The notes beneath the pieces were generated by a model, which did not search any database, was not told the DNA's origin, and saw nothing but the letters and a program-made list of their open reading frames with translations. DNA of 64,000 nucleotides from Cylindrospermum sp. NIES-4074 (GTDB taxonomy: Bacteria; Cyanobacteriota; Cyanobacteriia; Cyanobacteriales; Nostocaceae), in NCBI GenBank assembly GCA_003994795.1, contig AP018269.1, forward strand, positions 3,125,484-3,189,483. The letters run 5' to 3'. The position numbers were made by a program, and so were the translations under genes. Each line of letters starts with the position of its first letter. Positions within the stretch are counted from its first letter, which is position 1. Of this stretch, positions 1 through 9,434 are shown one piece after another.

Positions 1-17
1 GTATTCTGTGGCGGACT

Positions 18-1313
18 GTGATTGAGCGTTATACTTTGCCTGAAATGGGCAATCTGTGGAATGAAGCTTATAAGCTAAAAACCTGGTTGCAAGTGGAAAT
101 TGCAGTTTGTGAGGCCCAAGCAGAACTAGGTTACATTCCATCTGAGGCTGTTGAAGAAATTAAGGCTAAGGCGAATTTTGACCCCAAACGGGTGCTAGAA
201 ATTGAGGCTGAAGTCCGCCACGATGTTATTGCTTTCTTGACAAATGTCAATGAATATGTAGGTGAGGCGGGACGCTACATTCACCTGGGGTTAACAAGTT
301 CGGATGTACTGGATACTGCTTTAGCGCTGCAATTGGTTGCCAGCTTAGATATTTTGGCGCAACGTCTAGAGGAGTTGATTCAGGTAATTCGCCTCAAGGC
401 ACGGGAACACCGTTATACAGTGATGATAGGGCGATCGCATGGGATTCACGCTGAACCCATTACTTTTGGGTTTAAGCTGGCTGGGTGGTTAGCTGAGGTG
501 TTGCGTCATCAAGACCGTTTGCGAATTCTCCGATCAACCATCGCGGTGGGGAAAATATCTGGTGCAGTGGGAACCTATGCCAATATTGAACCACAAGTAG
601 AGGCGATCGCTTGCCAAAAACTAGGGCTGCAAGCAGATACAGCTTCCACACAAGTTATTTCGCGCGATCGGCACGCTGACTATGTGCAACAATTAGCTTT
701 AATAGCGGCATCCATCGAACGCTTTGCTGTTGAAATTCGCAATCTGCAAAAAACCGACGTTTTGGAAGTAGAAGAATTCTTCGCCAAAGGTCAGAAAGGC
801 TCTAGTGCCATGCCTCACAAGCGTAACCCCATCCGTTCTGAAAGATTAACAGGAATGGCGCGACTGGTGAGAAGTCATGCCGGCGCAGTCTTAGAAAACG
901 TTGCTTTATGGCACGAACGAGACATTTCTCACAGTTCTGTTGAACGGGTAGTTTTGCCAGATGCTTGCATTTTGACTCACTTTATGCTGGTAGAAACCAT
1001 AGACTTGGTAAAAAATCTCCTAGTCTATCCCCAGAACATGGAACGGAATCTCAACTGCTATGGGGGCGTAGTCTTTAGCCAAAGAGTATTACTTACCTTA
1101 GTAGAAAAGGGTAGTAACCGAGAAGAAGCTTATGCCATTGTTCAAGAAAATGCCCATGCTGCTTGGAACAAGCCAGAAGGCAATTTTCACGACTTGATTA
1201 GTAAAGATCCGCGTGTACTGCAAAAGTTGTCCCCAGCAGAAATTGAGGCGTGTTTTGACCCACAGCACCATCTCAAACATTTAGACCAGGTTTATCAACG
1301 GCTGGGTATTTAG
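18..1313 (+). CDS. purB: Adenylosuccinate lyase
   Basis: Cleaves adenylosuccinate to AMP and fumarate, and SAICAR to AICAR, in cytosolic purine synthesis. The 431 residues match the usual length of bacterial PurB, and the N-terminus (MIERYTLPEMGNLW) is the usual family start, so the GTG at 18 is taken as the start. The fumarase/aspartase superfamily signature SSAMPHKRNP lies near residue 265, containing the mobile catalytic loop serine; TSSDVLDT lies near residue 95. The gene's promoter lies outside the window. A hairpin followed by T residues lies about 65 bases downstream. Identification is secure. Confidence 0.97.
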   Translation: MIERYTLPEMGNLWNEAYKLKTWLQVEIAVCEAQAELGYIPSEAVEEIKAKANFDPKRVLEIEAEVRHDVIAFLTNVNEYVGEAGRYIHLGLTSSDVLDTALALQLVASLDILAQRLEELIQVIRLKAREHRYTVMIGRSHGIHAEPITFGFKLAGWLAEVLRHQDRLRILRSTIAVGKISGAVGTYANIEPQVEAIACQKLGLQADTASTQVISRDRHADYVQQLALIAASIERFAVEIRNLQKTDVLEVEEFFAKGQKGSSAMPHKRNPIRSERLTGMARLVRSHAGAVLENVALWHERDISHSSVERVVLPDACILTHFMLVETIDLVKNLLVYPQNMERNLNCYGGVVFSQRVLLTLVEKGSNREEAYAIVQENAHAAWNKPEGNFHDLISKDPRVLQKLSPAEIEACFDPQHHLKHLDQVYQRLGI

Positions 1314-1377
1314 GAAGAGGCAAGAGGCAGGAGGCAGGAGGTAGAAGAAACTATTACCCATTACCCATTACCAATTA

Positions 1378-1422
1378 AACCATAGATAAACACCGTTAAT
1401 TTATGAGTGTTTATCTGTGGTT
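1378..1422 (+). terminator. Hairpin behind purB, possible terminator
   Basis: Positions 1378-1393 and 1407-1422 form a 16-base stem with one mismatch around a short AT-rich loop, and T residues follow. It sits 65 bases behind the purB stop. The right arm resembles the dispersed TTTATCTGTGGTT repeat seen near 20545 and 39805, so it could be a dispersed repeat that happens to act as a terminator. Confidence 0.5.
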
Positions 1423-1494
1423 TTAAACCATAGCAAGCTTCCCGGTGGTTAGGACTATTTTGATCGCTCAAATTACTGAAGCAACTGGGTTTAT

Positions 1495-1524
1495 ACTCAG
1501 CACTCAGCACTCAGCACTCAGCAC
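1495..1524. repeat. Short tandem heptamer repeat (ACTCAGC)n
   Basis: About four copies of ACTCAGC lie in the 1314-1739 spacer. Heptamer arrays of this kind are typical of filamentous cyanobacteria. Apart from this array and the hairpin at 1378, I see nothing in the spacer. Confidence 0.8.
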
Positions 1525-1739
1525 TTTGTTATATTTACCAGGATTTTGGCAATAAATCTACTAATTGCTGTTTACCCCTTCCCAAACATTAGGGATATGT
1601 AGTAAAACAGTTATAAAGAGCCAAATACTATCTACTATGTCATTGCTGATTAACTTCAGCTTTTGTTCAACATAATTACGACCAACAAAAAGTATTCATA
1701 AAGACAAAATATTAATTAAATAAAGCTGCGGATACCCTA

Positions 1740-2306
1740 ATGATAGAAATCCTCGCCACACTGTCAGCTTCTGCGGCAGCAGGAATGAGAATAGGTACGC
1801 CCTTGCTCATAATTGGACTTTTGCAAGGCAGCAACCTTTGGTCGCAGGTTCCAATTTTATCTCATATTTCGCCCCATGTTTTGCTATGGTCGCTCACGAG
1901 TTTGTCGGTAATTGAGCTATATGCTTCCAAAAAGCTACTAGGGCAAAGACTACTACAAATGCTCCAGTTAATATTATCCCCCTTGGTAGGGGCAATTATG
2001 GGGTTAGCGGTAGCTTCTGCAACGTCAACACCAAGCTGGCTAATTGCCTCTGTTGGTGGTTTGCTGGCTTTAGTCCTCCAGCTAGTGCAAATTGGTTGGT
2101 TTTATCGCTTGCGTGGTTTACCTTTGTGGGCAGTATTTTTGCAAGATACCTTGTGCATTGCTTTGGTACTATTTGCCTTTGATGCTCCCTGGCAAGGAGG
2201 ATTAATTGCTTTAATCCTCCTCTGGTTTGCAGTTCGGAGTGCGAAACAATGGTATGACTGGTATCACATAAGTAGAAGAAAACGCGCTGTTCGTGATTTA
2301 TTGTAA
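1740..2306 (+). CDS. DUF4126-type integral membrane protein
   Basis: An 188-residue, very hydrophobic protein with about five or six predicted membrane segments and a basic C-terminal tail ([11 protein letters not shown]). The N-terminal segment with alternating small residues ([15 protein letters not shown]) fits the DUF4126 family, whose function is unknown. The gene converges on hemH, and the two coding ends overlap by 9 bases (2298-2306). The family assignment is from memory of the sequence type and is less certain than the membrane topology. Confidence 0.7.
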   Translation: MIEILATLSASAAAGMRIGTPLLIIGLLQGSNLWSQVPILSHISPHVLLWSLTSLSVIELYASKKLLGQRLLQMLQLILSPLVGAIMGLAVASATSTPSWLIASVGGLLALVLQLVQIGWFYRLRGLPLWAVFLQDTLCIALVLFAFDAPWQGGLIALILLWFAVRSAKQWYDWYHISRRKRAVRDLL

Positions 2307-3464
2307 CAATCCAATCATGTGCAATAAACCTTGACCAGTCACCAACTCGATGATTAAGGCGATAAAGCCTAGCATAGCGATCCGACCATTCCATACTTCA
2401 GCGCTACTAGTCAAACCCCATTCCCATTGCTCTTGGGGGTACATTTTGACCCTTTTTTTCATCTGGGTAACTTGTGAAAGCTTCAGGCTGGGCCTTTCTA
2501 GGGAATCAATCACCAAGTCTGCTAGTGCTTTAATAAATACAGGATGAGTGTTGGGAGCAGCAGCGCGACGGAAGTTATGAATTCCCGCTTCTTCGGCTAT
2601 TTCTCGATACTCAATATCAATTTCTTGCAGTGTCTCGATGTGTTCAGAAACAAAACTGATGGGGACAACTACTATATCCTTTACTCCTTTTGCCCCTAGC
2701 TCTTTAAGTGCATCTTCGGTGTATGGTTGTAGCCATTCCACTGGGCCGACACGACTTTGATAAGCTAAGACATGGGGATTAGGACGATTGAGAGTCTGCA
2801 TAATCAGTGCAGTGCATTCCTCAATTTCTTGTTGGTAAGGATCACCTGCTTCCTCAACATAGCTTTTGGGAACGCCATGAGCGCTAAAAAAGATATGCAC
2901 ATCATCAGGGTTGGGAAATTGTGCGAGTTCCTGGGTGATGAGTTCCACCATTGCTTGGAGATATCCTGGTTCTTTATACCAAGAAGGAATGACGGTGTAT
3001 TCCAGGGGTTGAAGTTTGGGGTTTTCTCGCCAAAGTTTATCTAACAGCCGGAAGCTAGAGCCACTCGTGCTGATGGAAAATTGGGGATATAGAGGTAATA
3101 TTACCAAACTTTCGATATTATCTTGAGCCAGAAGTGCGATCGCCTCTTCTGTGTAAGGATGCCAATAACGCATCCCTACATAAATATTGGCTTCTTTACC
3201 CAAATCACGCAGCTGTGCTTTCAGGGCTTCCCCTTGCTCTTCGGTGATGCGCCGCAGTGGTGAAGCGCCACCGATGTATTTATAGTTGGCCTGAGATGTC
3301 TTAGTTCGCCGCGTAGCAATAAACCAAGCTAGGGGCTTTTGCATCCAGCTAAAAGGTAGGCGAATGATTTCCGGATCAGAAAACAGGTTATATAAAAACG
3401 GCCCAACATCTTCTAGTTTATCGGGGCCTCCGAGATTGAGTAATAATACGCCTACACGACCCAT
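2298..3464 (-). CDS. hemH: Ferrochelatase with C-terminal chlorophyll-binding-like tail
   Basis: Inserts ferrous iron into protoporphyrin IX, the last step of heme synthesis. The catalytic core is residues 1 to about 325: [11 protein letters not shown] at the start, the active-site histidine in MRYWHP near residue 101, and the metal-site region [16 protein letters not shown]. Residues about 350-388 form a transmembrane light-harvesting-like (CAB) segment, [12 protein letters not shown], as known for cyanobacterial and plastid ferrochelatases. That tail is thought to link heme synthesis to the thylakoid and chlorophyll status. The 388-residue length is normal for the tailed form. The coding end overlaps the convergent DUF4126 gene by 9 bases. 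Confidence 0.96.
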   Translation of the reverse strand: MGRVGVLLLNLGGPDKLEDVGPFLYNLFSDPEIIRLPFSWMQKPLAWFIATRRTKTSQANYKYIGGASPLRRITEEQGEALKAQLRDLGKEANIYVGMRYWHPYTEEAIALLAQDNIESLVILPLYPQFSISTSGSSFRLLDKLWRENPKLQPLEYTVIPSWYKEPGYLQAMVELITQELAQFPNPDDVHIFFSAHGVPKSYVEEAGDPYQQEIEECTALIMQTLNRPNPHVLAYQSRVGPVEWLQPYTEDALKELGAKGVKDIVVVPISFVSEHIETLQEIDIEYREIAEEAGIHNFRRAAAPNTHPVFIKALADLVIDSLERPSLKLSQVTQMKKRVKMYPQEQWEWGLTSSAEVWNGRIAMLGFIALIIELVTGQGLLHMIGLLQ

Positions 3465-3563
3465 AGCAGTTACTTTCCCCCAATCCTTTCAGCTTTTTTA
3501 CTAATTTTAACAATATATCTATATCTATATTAAATATAAAGCTTTATCCGCAGGAAAGTTGAA

Positions 3564-4223
3564 ATGGCTACAATTCTCAGAGATTGGAGTTATCGCTATC
3601 AGTGGCTATATGATGGCATTTCCCGTTTAGCAGCCTTAGCTGTGGGCGGTGAAGGGCGTTTTCGGCAGTTACCGTTGCAAGGCTTAACATTTCACTCAGA
3701 TACTCAAATTTTAGATTTATGTTGTGGTAGTGGTCAAGCCACGCAATATTTAGTGAAACTTTCACAAAACGTTACAGGGCTGGATGCCTCACCGCTGTCT
3801 CTGAAACGGGCACGGCAAAATGTACCTAGTGCGACTTATGTAGAAGGGTTTGCTGAAGATATGCCGTTAGCAGATAATCTATTTGATGTGGTGCATACCA
3901 GCGCGGCTTTACATGAAATGCACCCTGAGCAATTGCGAAAAATCATTCAAGAAGTTTATCGAGTGTTGAAGCCGGGAGGAGTGTTGACGCTGGTGGATTT
4001 TCACGCACCCACAAATCCGCTATTTTGGCCTGGGGTGACGTTGTTTTTGCTGTTGTTTGAGACTCAGACGGCTTGGGAGTTGCTGAAAACTGATTTAGTT
4101 GGGTTGTTGGTGGAAACCGGGTTTGAGGTGGGTGAGCCAACTTTATATGCAGGTGGGAGTTTGCAGGTAATACAAGGGAGGAAGCGATGTCTACGACGGG
4201 CTACGCCTACGCTTTTTCCCTAA
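3564..4223 (+). CDS. Class I SAM-dependent methyltransferase
   Basis: A 219-residue protein with the Rossmann methyltransferase motifs: motif I LDLCCGSGQATQYL near residues 52-65, the acidic residue ending strand 2 in VTGLDAS, and the post-motif region RVLKPGGVLTLVDFH near 137-151. It resembles the UbiE/MenG-like group, but the substrate cannot be read. An AGGAAA ribosome site precedes the ATG. The last ~14 residues (RKRCLRRATPTLFP) are encoded by a small dispersed repeat starting near 4187, so the natural C-terminus has probably been replaced. It flanks the left edge of the AAA+/DUF4157 island. Confidence 0.85.
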   Translation: MATILRDWSYRYQWLYDGISRLAALAVGGEGRFRQLPLQGLTFHSDTQILDLCCGSGQATQYLVKLSQNVTGLDASPLSLKRARQNVPSATYVEGFAEDMPLADNLFDVVHTSAALHEMHPEQLRKIIQEVYRVLKPGGVLTLVDFHAPTNPLFWPGVTLFLLLFETQTAWELLKTDLVGLLVETGFEVGEPTLYAGGSLQVIQGRKRCLRRATPTLFP

Positions 4224-4276
4224 TATGGAGATGGCGGAATGCGATGGCGTACCCGCCCGCCGGAGGCGATCGCATT
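4187..4276. repeat. Small dispersed palindromic repeat (HIP1-flanked)
   Basis: GC-rich, partly palindromic sequence containing GCGATGGCG, CGCCCGCCGGAGG and GGCGATCGC. It overlaps the 3' end of the methyltransferase gene. A related block (GCGATGGCGCGAAGCGCCCG then GAAGCGATCGC) interrupts the relic ATPase gene near 9250-9295. This fits the small dispersed repeats known from Nostoc genomes. Confidence 0.65.
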
Positions 4277-4292
4277 CCTCAGCAACTGACTT

Positions 4293-6353
4293 TTATCTCG
4301 TCAAAGCGCCATTAGGCACCCACTCAGCTATCTCTCCAGGCAATAATGTTAACTCTAACTTGTGCATCTCCTGGTGAGTAGCACTCAAAATATGTTTCAT
4401 CATTACTGGCTCTCCCGCTGCTGCTGCGTGAAATGCCGCATTTAAAGCAATATTGCGAATCATCGCCCCAGTTGCACCCAATTTAGCCAGTTTACTTACA
4501 TCCAATCCTTCCGTTGGAGTATTAGCAGGAAACACCCGCTTCCATAATTCAGCCCGTTCATTAAGCTCAGGGAAAGGAAAATTCACAACAAAGCGCAGCC
4601 GTCGCTGGAAAGCTCTATCAATATCATCCTTGCGGTTGGTGGTTAAAATTGCCAATCCCCGATAGGCTTCCATCCGTTGCAACAAATAGCTCACTTCCAT
4701 ATTTGCATAACGGTCTTTAGCGTCTGTGACATCAGCCCGTTTCCCAAATAGAGCATCAGCCTCATCAAATAAAAGGACAACTCCCCCAGCTTCAGCAGCA
4801 TCAAAAATTTGTTCTAAGTTCTTCTCAGTCTCCCCAATATATTTATTGACTACCGCACTCAAATCAATGCGATAACAGTCCAAGCACAGTTCTTTGGCAA
4901 TGATTTCTGCCGACGTAGTTTTACCTAATCCACTATTCCCATAAAACAAAGCATTTATACCCAGCCCCCGTCCTTGTTTACTTGCCATCCCCCAGTCTTC
5001 ATAGACAGTAGCAAGATGCTTCACTTGAGCACAAATTTCCCACAGAGTTTGCTTAGTGGTTGCTGGGAGAATCAAGTCATCCCACGTCAGGGTAGTTTCA
5101 ATGCGCTTTGCCAAGTGATCAAGACGCGGACGTGCTTGAGTACGGCAAATCTGCCAAAGGATTTTGCTGGAGTCTTTTAATGGGTGAGGGGAAGAGTCAG
5201 CAGGACTTGTTTCTAGAGTTTCTACAACAGAGACTTCAGGTTCTACTGTTTGGGTTAGAGCCTGAATGCAGACAGCCTGAATTTCAGAAGCACTAAGATT
5301 GAATTGAGAGACTAACATCTCTATCTCTGCGTTCGATATAGCTGTAGAACCAAGATTAGCCTTCCACACAGCCTTTTGTTCTTCAAACGTCAACTTCGGT
5401 ACGTCAAAGGTGAGGAGGGGACGTTGAGGGAAAAATTGCCGCTCGTAACTACTAATAATCAGGGGAGTTTGCAGTGTCTCTAAAACTTGGGCAATAACTT
5501 GAGCTTCCTCCGTCCGTATGGCATTAACTTCATGACAATCAAGTAAGAGAAAACTATTAGTAAGAATAGCTTCACGCTCCCACAAACGAAGCAGATAGCG
5601 CAGTTCGTTAGGCTGAGTAGGAAGAGCCGACAAGGGTATACGATATAGTTCACAAGAAAGTAATTCGCAGGCAAAAGCGGCTATGTTTTGCTTAGAGGTA
5701 ATTTCATTTCCCCACAGATGCAAGATAGGTGGTATCTCTTGAGTTTGAGCCTGAACATATGCATCCGCTAATTGTTTACCCAGTTTAAATTGTAAAGGTG
5801 ACAGAGAAGGATTTTCTCGGTTAAAGTTTACTGGATGGACAAAAGCTTTTAATCGTTCTTCTAGCCCAGAACGCCCTAACAAATAATCTAATATACGTTC
5901 CTCTATCTTGAGAGGAGCAAGAAGCCTACTTTTACTCTCTCCCATCTCAATTAAGTGCCAAAGTCGTAGGGTAGCTTGAGGGGATGATGCCGTCCAATCA
6001 TTGTCAGGGAAAACTGCTAGTGCTAAACCAAATGTCGGGTAAGACATTGTAGGTTCTCCGTGAGCCTTTGCACACAGCTTGGGAAAATTTGTATCTACCT
6101 CCATACCAACGCACAATAGCAAAACTTGCCGTTCAAAGTCCGATAAATTAAAGCGACTATAGAGGTTGCTTAAATTTGATGGAATATCAGATATATCCTC
6201 ATCAGTAGTAGCTATATCAGACTGCAATTCTAACGAAGATGTCTCAGCTTTACCATTCTTAATAACAATAAACTTCTCTAAATCTCGACGGACTTCACTA
6301 ACCGCCAAGTTTAGGACATACTGACATACTTTGCTATAATCTTCATTTAGCAT
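4293..6353 (-). CDS. AAA+ ATPase, eCIS-associated type (paralogue 1)
   Basis: A 686-residue protein. Residues about 1-400 are an N-terminal region without a recognised enzyme motif (conserved FNLSDFERQVLLLC near 68-81). Residues about 420-670 are a single AAA+ module: Walker A GNSGLGKT 472-479, Walker B LLFDEAD 527-533, sensor 1 TTN 571-573, arginine finger RRLRF 584-588. This arrangement matches the ATPases found beside contractile injection clusters (Afp15-like) and orphan cyanobacterial versions. It is homologous to the ATPases at 9435 and 12790 but clearly more diverged. It is the last of four genes in a row on the minus strand, behind two lipoproteins. No tube, sheath or baseplate gene is in the window, so the eCIS role is inference. 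Confidence 0.85.
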   Translation of the reverse strand: MLNEDYSKVCQYVLNLAVSEVRRDLEKFIVIKNGKAETSSLELQSDIATTDEDISDIPSNLSNLYSRFNLSDFERQVLLLCVGMEVDTNFPKLCAKAHGEPTMSYPTFGLALAVFPDNDWTASSPQATLRLWHLIEMGESKSRLLAPLKIEERILDYLLGRSGLEERLKAFVHPVNFNRENPSLSPLQFKLGKQLADAYVQAQTQEIPPILHLWGNEITSKQNIAAFACELLSCELYRIPLSALPTQPNELRYLLRLWEREAILTNSFLLLDCHEVNAIRTEEAQVIAQVLETLQTPLIISSYERQFFPQRPLLTFDVPKLTFEEQKAVWKANLGSTAISNAEIEMLVSQFNLSASEIQAVCIQALTQTVEPEVSVVETLETSPADSSPHPLKDSSKILWQICRTQARPRLDHLAKRIETTLTWDDLILPATTKQTLWEICAQVKHLATVYEDWGMASKQGRGLGINALFYGNSGLGKTTSAEIIAKELCLDCYRIDLSAVVNKYIGETEKNLEQIFDAAEAGGVVLLFDEADALFGKRADVTDAKDRYANMEVSYLLQRMEAYRGLAILTTNRKDDIDRAFQRRLRFVVNFPFPELNERAELWKRVFPANTPTEGLDVSKLAKLGATGAMIRNIALNAAFHAAAAGEPVMMKHILSATHQEMHKLELTLLPGEIAEWVPNGALTR

Positions 6354-6492
6354 AGAACCTCTTATTTTTAACTAACTTTCAACATAAATTTTAACCCTGT
6401 TTAAACAACTGACAAGCAGGAACAGAAATAAGAAAACTATGGATTTGATGAACTTCATAAAATATACTAAAAATAAGTCAATGTAACTTTAC

Positions 6493-7089
6493 TCATTCCC
6501 AATATGGCTCATCTCCAAACTCTACCTCAAAAGTTCCTGACACTTGAGTTGCCAAACTGCTAGCACAAACATATAACTTAACAGGCATTTTACCCTGATT
6601 GAGTTTGCCAAACTGCATTAAAAATTTGTAATCGCTATGAACGAAACTAGAGAAAGAATATCTTCCCTTCTTCTCAAAGAATGAGAGGGCGAAACCATCA
6701 AATCCTCCTCCTACCCCAAATTCAGGCAATATGTCTTTACCAAAACCATAGCTGAAAGTTTTACCTTCAAAAAGCTTTGCATTCGTTTCTGCATCATAAG
6801 AAACCACAGGATAAGCGATAGCAGCAAACCTTATCTCTACTTTTGTGCGTAGTACAACTCCTTGCTTTGACAATACCTGTTGAATAATCCTGAAATCATT
6901 CAAAGTCAAATATGCTCTTGTTACACCTCTGACTCTTCTACCATAGACAATGCCTTCAAGTGGCTTGTTGGGAATCTTGTGAAACTTAGGTACATTGCAC
7001 GTAATTGGTTCTGGTTCAGCAGATAGACTCTGTGAACAACTGACAAGCAGAAGCAGAAACAAGAAAATTGTGGACTTGAGAAAGTTCAT
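6493..7089 (-). CDS. Putative lipoprotein, tandem copy 2
   Basis: A 198-residue protein with a signal peptide ending in a lipobox-like LLVSC (Cys about residue 18), so probably membrane-anchored outside the cytoplasm. The remainder is a beta-rich unknown domain. It is a tandem duplicate of the gene at 7124: the first ~18 residues, the motif LEGIVYGRRVR, the segment KTFSYGxGKDILPE and the end EVEFGDEPYWE are shared. The gap between the copies is only 34 bases, and both gene ends carry the same flanking sequence. Function unknown. It stands directly upstream of the ATPase gene at 6353, which suggests co-transcription. Confidence 0.75.
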   Translation of the reverse strand: MNFLKSTIFLFLLLLVSCSQSLSAEPEPITCNVPKFHKIPNKPLEGIVYGRRVRGVTRAYLTLNDFRIIQQVLSKQGVVLRTKVEIRFAAIAYPVVSYDAETNAKLFEGKTFSYGFGKDILPEFGVGGGFDGFALSFFEKKGRYSFSSFVHSDYKFLMQFGKLNQGKMPVKLYVCASSLATQVSGTFEVEFGDEPYWE

Positions 7090-7123
7090 AAAATATACTG
7101 AAAATAAGTCAATATAAATTTAC

Positions 7124-7711
7124 TCATTCCCAATATGGCTCATCTCCGAACTCTACTTCAAAATCCCCTGAGATTTGAGTTGCCAAACTGCTAGCACACA
7201 GATACAACTTAACAGGCATTTTACCCTTATTGAGTTTACCAAACTGTACTAAAAATTTGTGGTCGCGATTAACTAAATAAGAGTTTTCTCCTCTTCCATC
7301 CTGCTTCGTGAAATTTAAGGCAAGATTATCAAATCCTATTCTTTCAGGTAATATGTCTTTACCCAACCCATAACTGAAAGTCTTGCCTTCATAAAGCTTT
7401 GCATTAGTCTGTGCATTATCAGAAGCCAGGGGATAGATGATGGTATCAATGGTTATCTGTGCTTTTGTGGGTAGCATAACTCCTCGATCTGAGTATAGGG
7501 GTTGAATAATCTCGAAACTACTCAGAGTCAAATATGCTCTTGTCACGTCTCTTACTCTTCTACCATAAACAATACCTTCTAGCGGCTTGCTAGGAATTTC
7601 CTGCATCAGAGGAACATTGCACATAATCGGTTCTGGTGGAGCAGATAAACTCTTTGAACAACTGACAAGCAGAAGCAGAAACAAGAAAATTGTGGACTTG
7701 AGGAAGTTCAT
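7124..7711 (-). CDS. Putative lipoprotein, tandem copy 1
   Basis: A 195-residue paralogue of the following gene, with an identical signal peptide (MNFLKSTIFLFLLLLVSC) and lipobox. The two differ mostly in the middle (residues about 65-140), while leader and C-terminus are conserved, as expected from a recent tandem duplication followed by divergence or from selection on the central region. Function unknown. Both lie in the minus-strand series leading to the AAA+ ATPase at 6353. Confidence 0.75.
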   Translation of the reverse strand: MNFLKSTIFLFLLLLVSCSKSLSAPPEPIMCNVPLMQEIPSKPLEGIVYGRRVRDVTRAYLTLSSFEIIQPLYSDRGVMLPTKAQITIDTIIYPLASDNAQTNAKLYEGKTFSYGLGKDILPERIGFDNLALNFTKQDGRGENSYLVNRDHKFLVQFGKLNKGKMPVKLYLCASSLATQISGDFEVEFGDEPYWE

Positions 7712-7956
7712 AAAATACTCTGCTAAAATGTGACACTAATTTACTCATTTTAAACAATCGCTTCAAAGTAAACTTTGTTTAATCGTTTGAGTTTCAGCTA
7801 TTCAATCTTGATTTAGAAAAGCCTTGTAGGCAATACCTATGGTGGATGCCCTCAACCATAGGCAATTTTAAAGTAATGATTGTAAAAATCTAGAAGCAAC
7901 CAATTTTTCGTTAATGCAAACGTGAATAAATTTAAACAGTGTCTAAGTCGTGGGTA

Positions 7957-8799
7957 CTATCTGTAAAGATGTCCTTCTTTTATGCTTTGCTTTCCTGTTC
8001 TTTTTATGGCACTACCTGTTGTTGGATCAATCCTTTCATCAAAAGAGAAATCTCTCACCACAGATACATCCTTGAATGGTTTACCACTCTGAACAGTGTC
8101 AACTAGAGACCAAGCCATACCACTAGAGTTTACAGTCAATCTGACCGTGTGCTGGTGGTCAAAGTAGAGGCTTGATCCATTTGGATTAAAATCTTTCTCA
8201 TAGTTAAAACTCGAAGCTATTTTTGATTGTTCTTCGTAGGCTTTACCACCTCTAGCTCCGACTTCTATTGGTACACCTTTGTACGTTAGTTGTGTTCCAA
8301 CTGCACCAGCACCTCTAACACCATCAATAAATTTTTTTACGTTACTAGCATCAACTTTGGTCTTGAGGTTTCCCAAGTCCCATTTATCGGAATTCTTAAC
8401 GTGATATATTATGTCATATGAGTGATATGAGTAGGCATATTTGTCAGTTGATTCATTCTTTCGTGGTGTCACAGAAACAACGGTGGTTAAAGTATTTCCG
8501 TTGTTAGCTGAACTAAGACCGGCATCGAAACTAACATTATCTAATTGGCCCACGGTTTGACCCAAAGTTGCTGATAGTCTAGGCGTTATTAAATAAGCAT
8601 TCTCTTTCAGGTTTTGGTTACCTAACCCCAGCAACCCTTCGCTTCTTTTATCTTGTAGTTTGATAACTGGTGCAGCCACAATTGTTGCATTTACCGCTTT
8701 TGTACGTAAGTCTGTCGCCTTCTGCTTAGGCTGCTGCGGTTTTTTCTGTGGTGTCGCTGGTGTCTTCGCCTGTATCCTTGCTTGCATTGTCTTACTCAT
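7957..8799 (-). CDS. Unknown protein with basic disordered N-terminus
   Basis: The ATG at 8799 is chosen because AGGAAAG lies 5 bases upstream. The product has about 280 residues. Residues 1-35 are a Lys/Pro/Gln/Thr-rich, probably disordered leader (KTPATPQKKPQQPKQK). The rest looks globular and beta-rich, with no signal peptide, no membrane segment and no motif I recognise. It is the first gene of the minus-strand series with the lipoproteins and the ATPase, beside a decayed DUF4157 leader. A cargo or effector role for an injection-type apparatus is possible but purely contextual. Confidence 0.6.
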   Translation of the reverse strand: MSKTMQARIQAKTPATPQKKPQQPKQKATDLRTKAVNATIVAAPVIKLQDKRSEGLLGLGNQNLKENAYLITPRLSATLGQTVGQLDNVSFDAGLSSANNGNTLTTVVSVTPRKNESTDKYAYSYHSYDIIYHVKNSDKWDLGNLKTKVDASNVKKFIDGVRGAGAVGTQLTYKGVPIEVGARGGKAYEEQSKIASSFNYEKDFNPNGSSLYFDHQHTVRLTVNSSGMAWSLVDTVQSGKPFKDVSVVRDFSFDERIDPTTGSAIKRTGKQSIKEGHLYR

Positions 8800-8984
8800 C
8801 AATACTTTCCTATTTTGCGATGAAATTTTAGAATGCTATGATAACAAAACTTCGTTAGTTTTACTACTGTAATACAAAAAAATTACAGTAATTTTGACTA
8901 AGCTAAGTTTCCACAAGCTCGTCTGTTCAAGTTGTGTACACTCAGCAGGGCTTTATGCTAAACACTCGTAAATTGGCGGAAGTG

Positions 8985-9055
8985 CTAGTTCAACAGACTA
9001 CTTTTATTGGAGACTATATTCTACAGGATGGCTTTTGTACCTTTTAGCGTGACAT
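8985..9055 (-). pseudogene. Relic of DUF4157-type leader gene
   Basis: Read on the minus strand from the ATG at 9055, the codons give MSR, stop, KVQKPSCRI, stop, SPIKVV. The intact leaders at 12670 and 17558 begin MSRHKVQKSSFGNNA. The spacer on its other side (9056-9180) also matches the spacers at 12671-12789 and 17559-17645. This is therefore a third, decayed copy of the divergent unit. Nothing recognisable remains upstream of about 8985. Confidence 0.7.
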
Positions 9056-9180
9056 AAGCAAGTTATTGTAATAAAGTTATTGATAGTTCTTTAGATAGGT
9101 TAACCTTTTGACTAAATTTTGCCAAGTACACGGAAAATGTTGACTAATTAAAGCGCATGATCGACAATTGGGGGCTAGTG

Positions 9181-9339
9181 ATGAATGTGACTATGGAAAA
9201 TGGCTGGTATGCTGCTAATTGTCAGTATCTGTTGGGGGCGATTACCTCCGGTACGCTACGCGATGGCGCGAAGCGCCCGCTGGAAGCGATCGCACAAACT
9301 CTCTCACATTTACTCCCAAAAACCACAACCAGTAAGTAA
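9181..9339 (+). pseudogene. Relic N-terminus of AAA+ ATPase gene
   Basis: From the ATG at 9181, the first ~20 residues (MNVTMENGWYAANCQYLLGA) match the starts of the ATPases at 9435 and 12790 (MNMTLDNDWHTANYQYLLGT). Homology then ends at a GC-rich small dispersed repeat (about 9250-9295), and the frame stops at 9339. It faces the leader relic at 9055 exactly as the intact pair at 12670/12790 do. It is not expected to make a working protein. Confidence 0.75.
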
Positions 9340-9434
9340 TTCATAGGTTGGACGAGTCCTACACATTTCACCTCTACAGCAAAATCTTGACTAAAACTAC
9401 TTGACGTGTATAGCTGAAGCTTAAGAAACTGCTA

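Noticed and set aside
1996-2394. 132-residue minus-strand frame across DUF4126 and hemH ends
   Set aside because: Antisense to two well-supported genes; no ribosome site or recognisable protein features.
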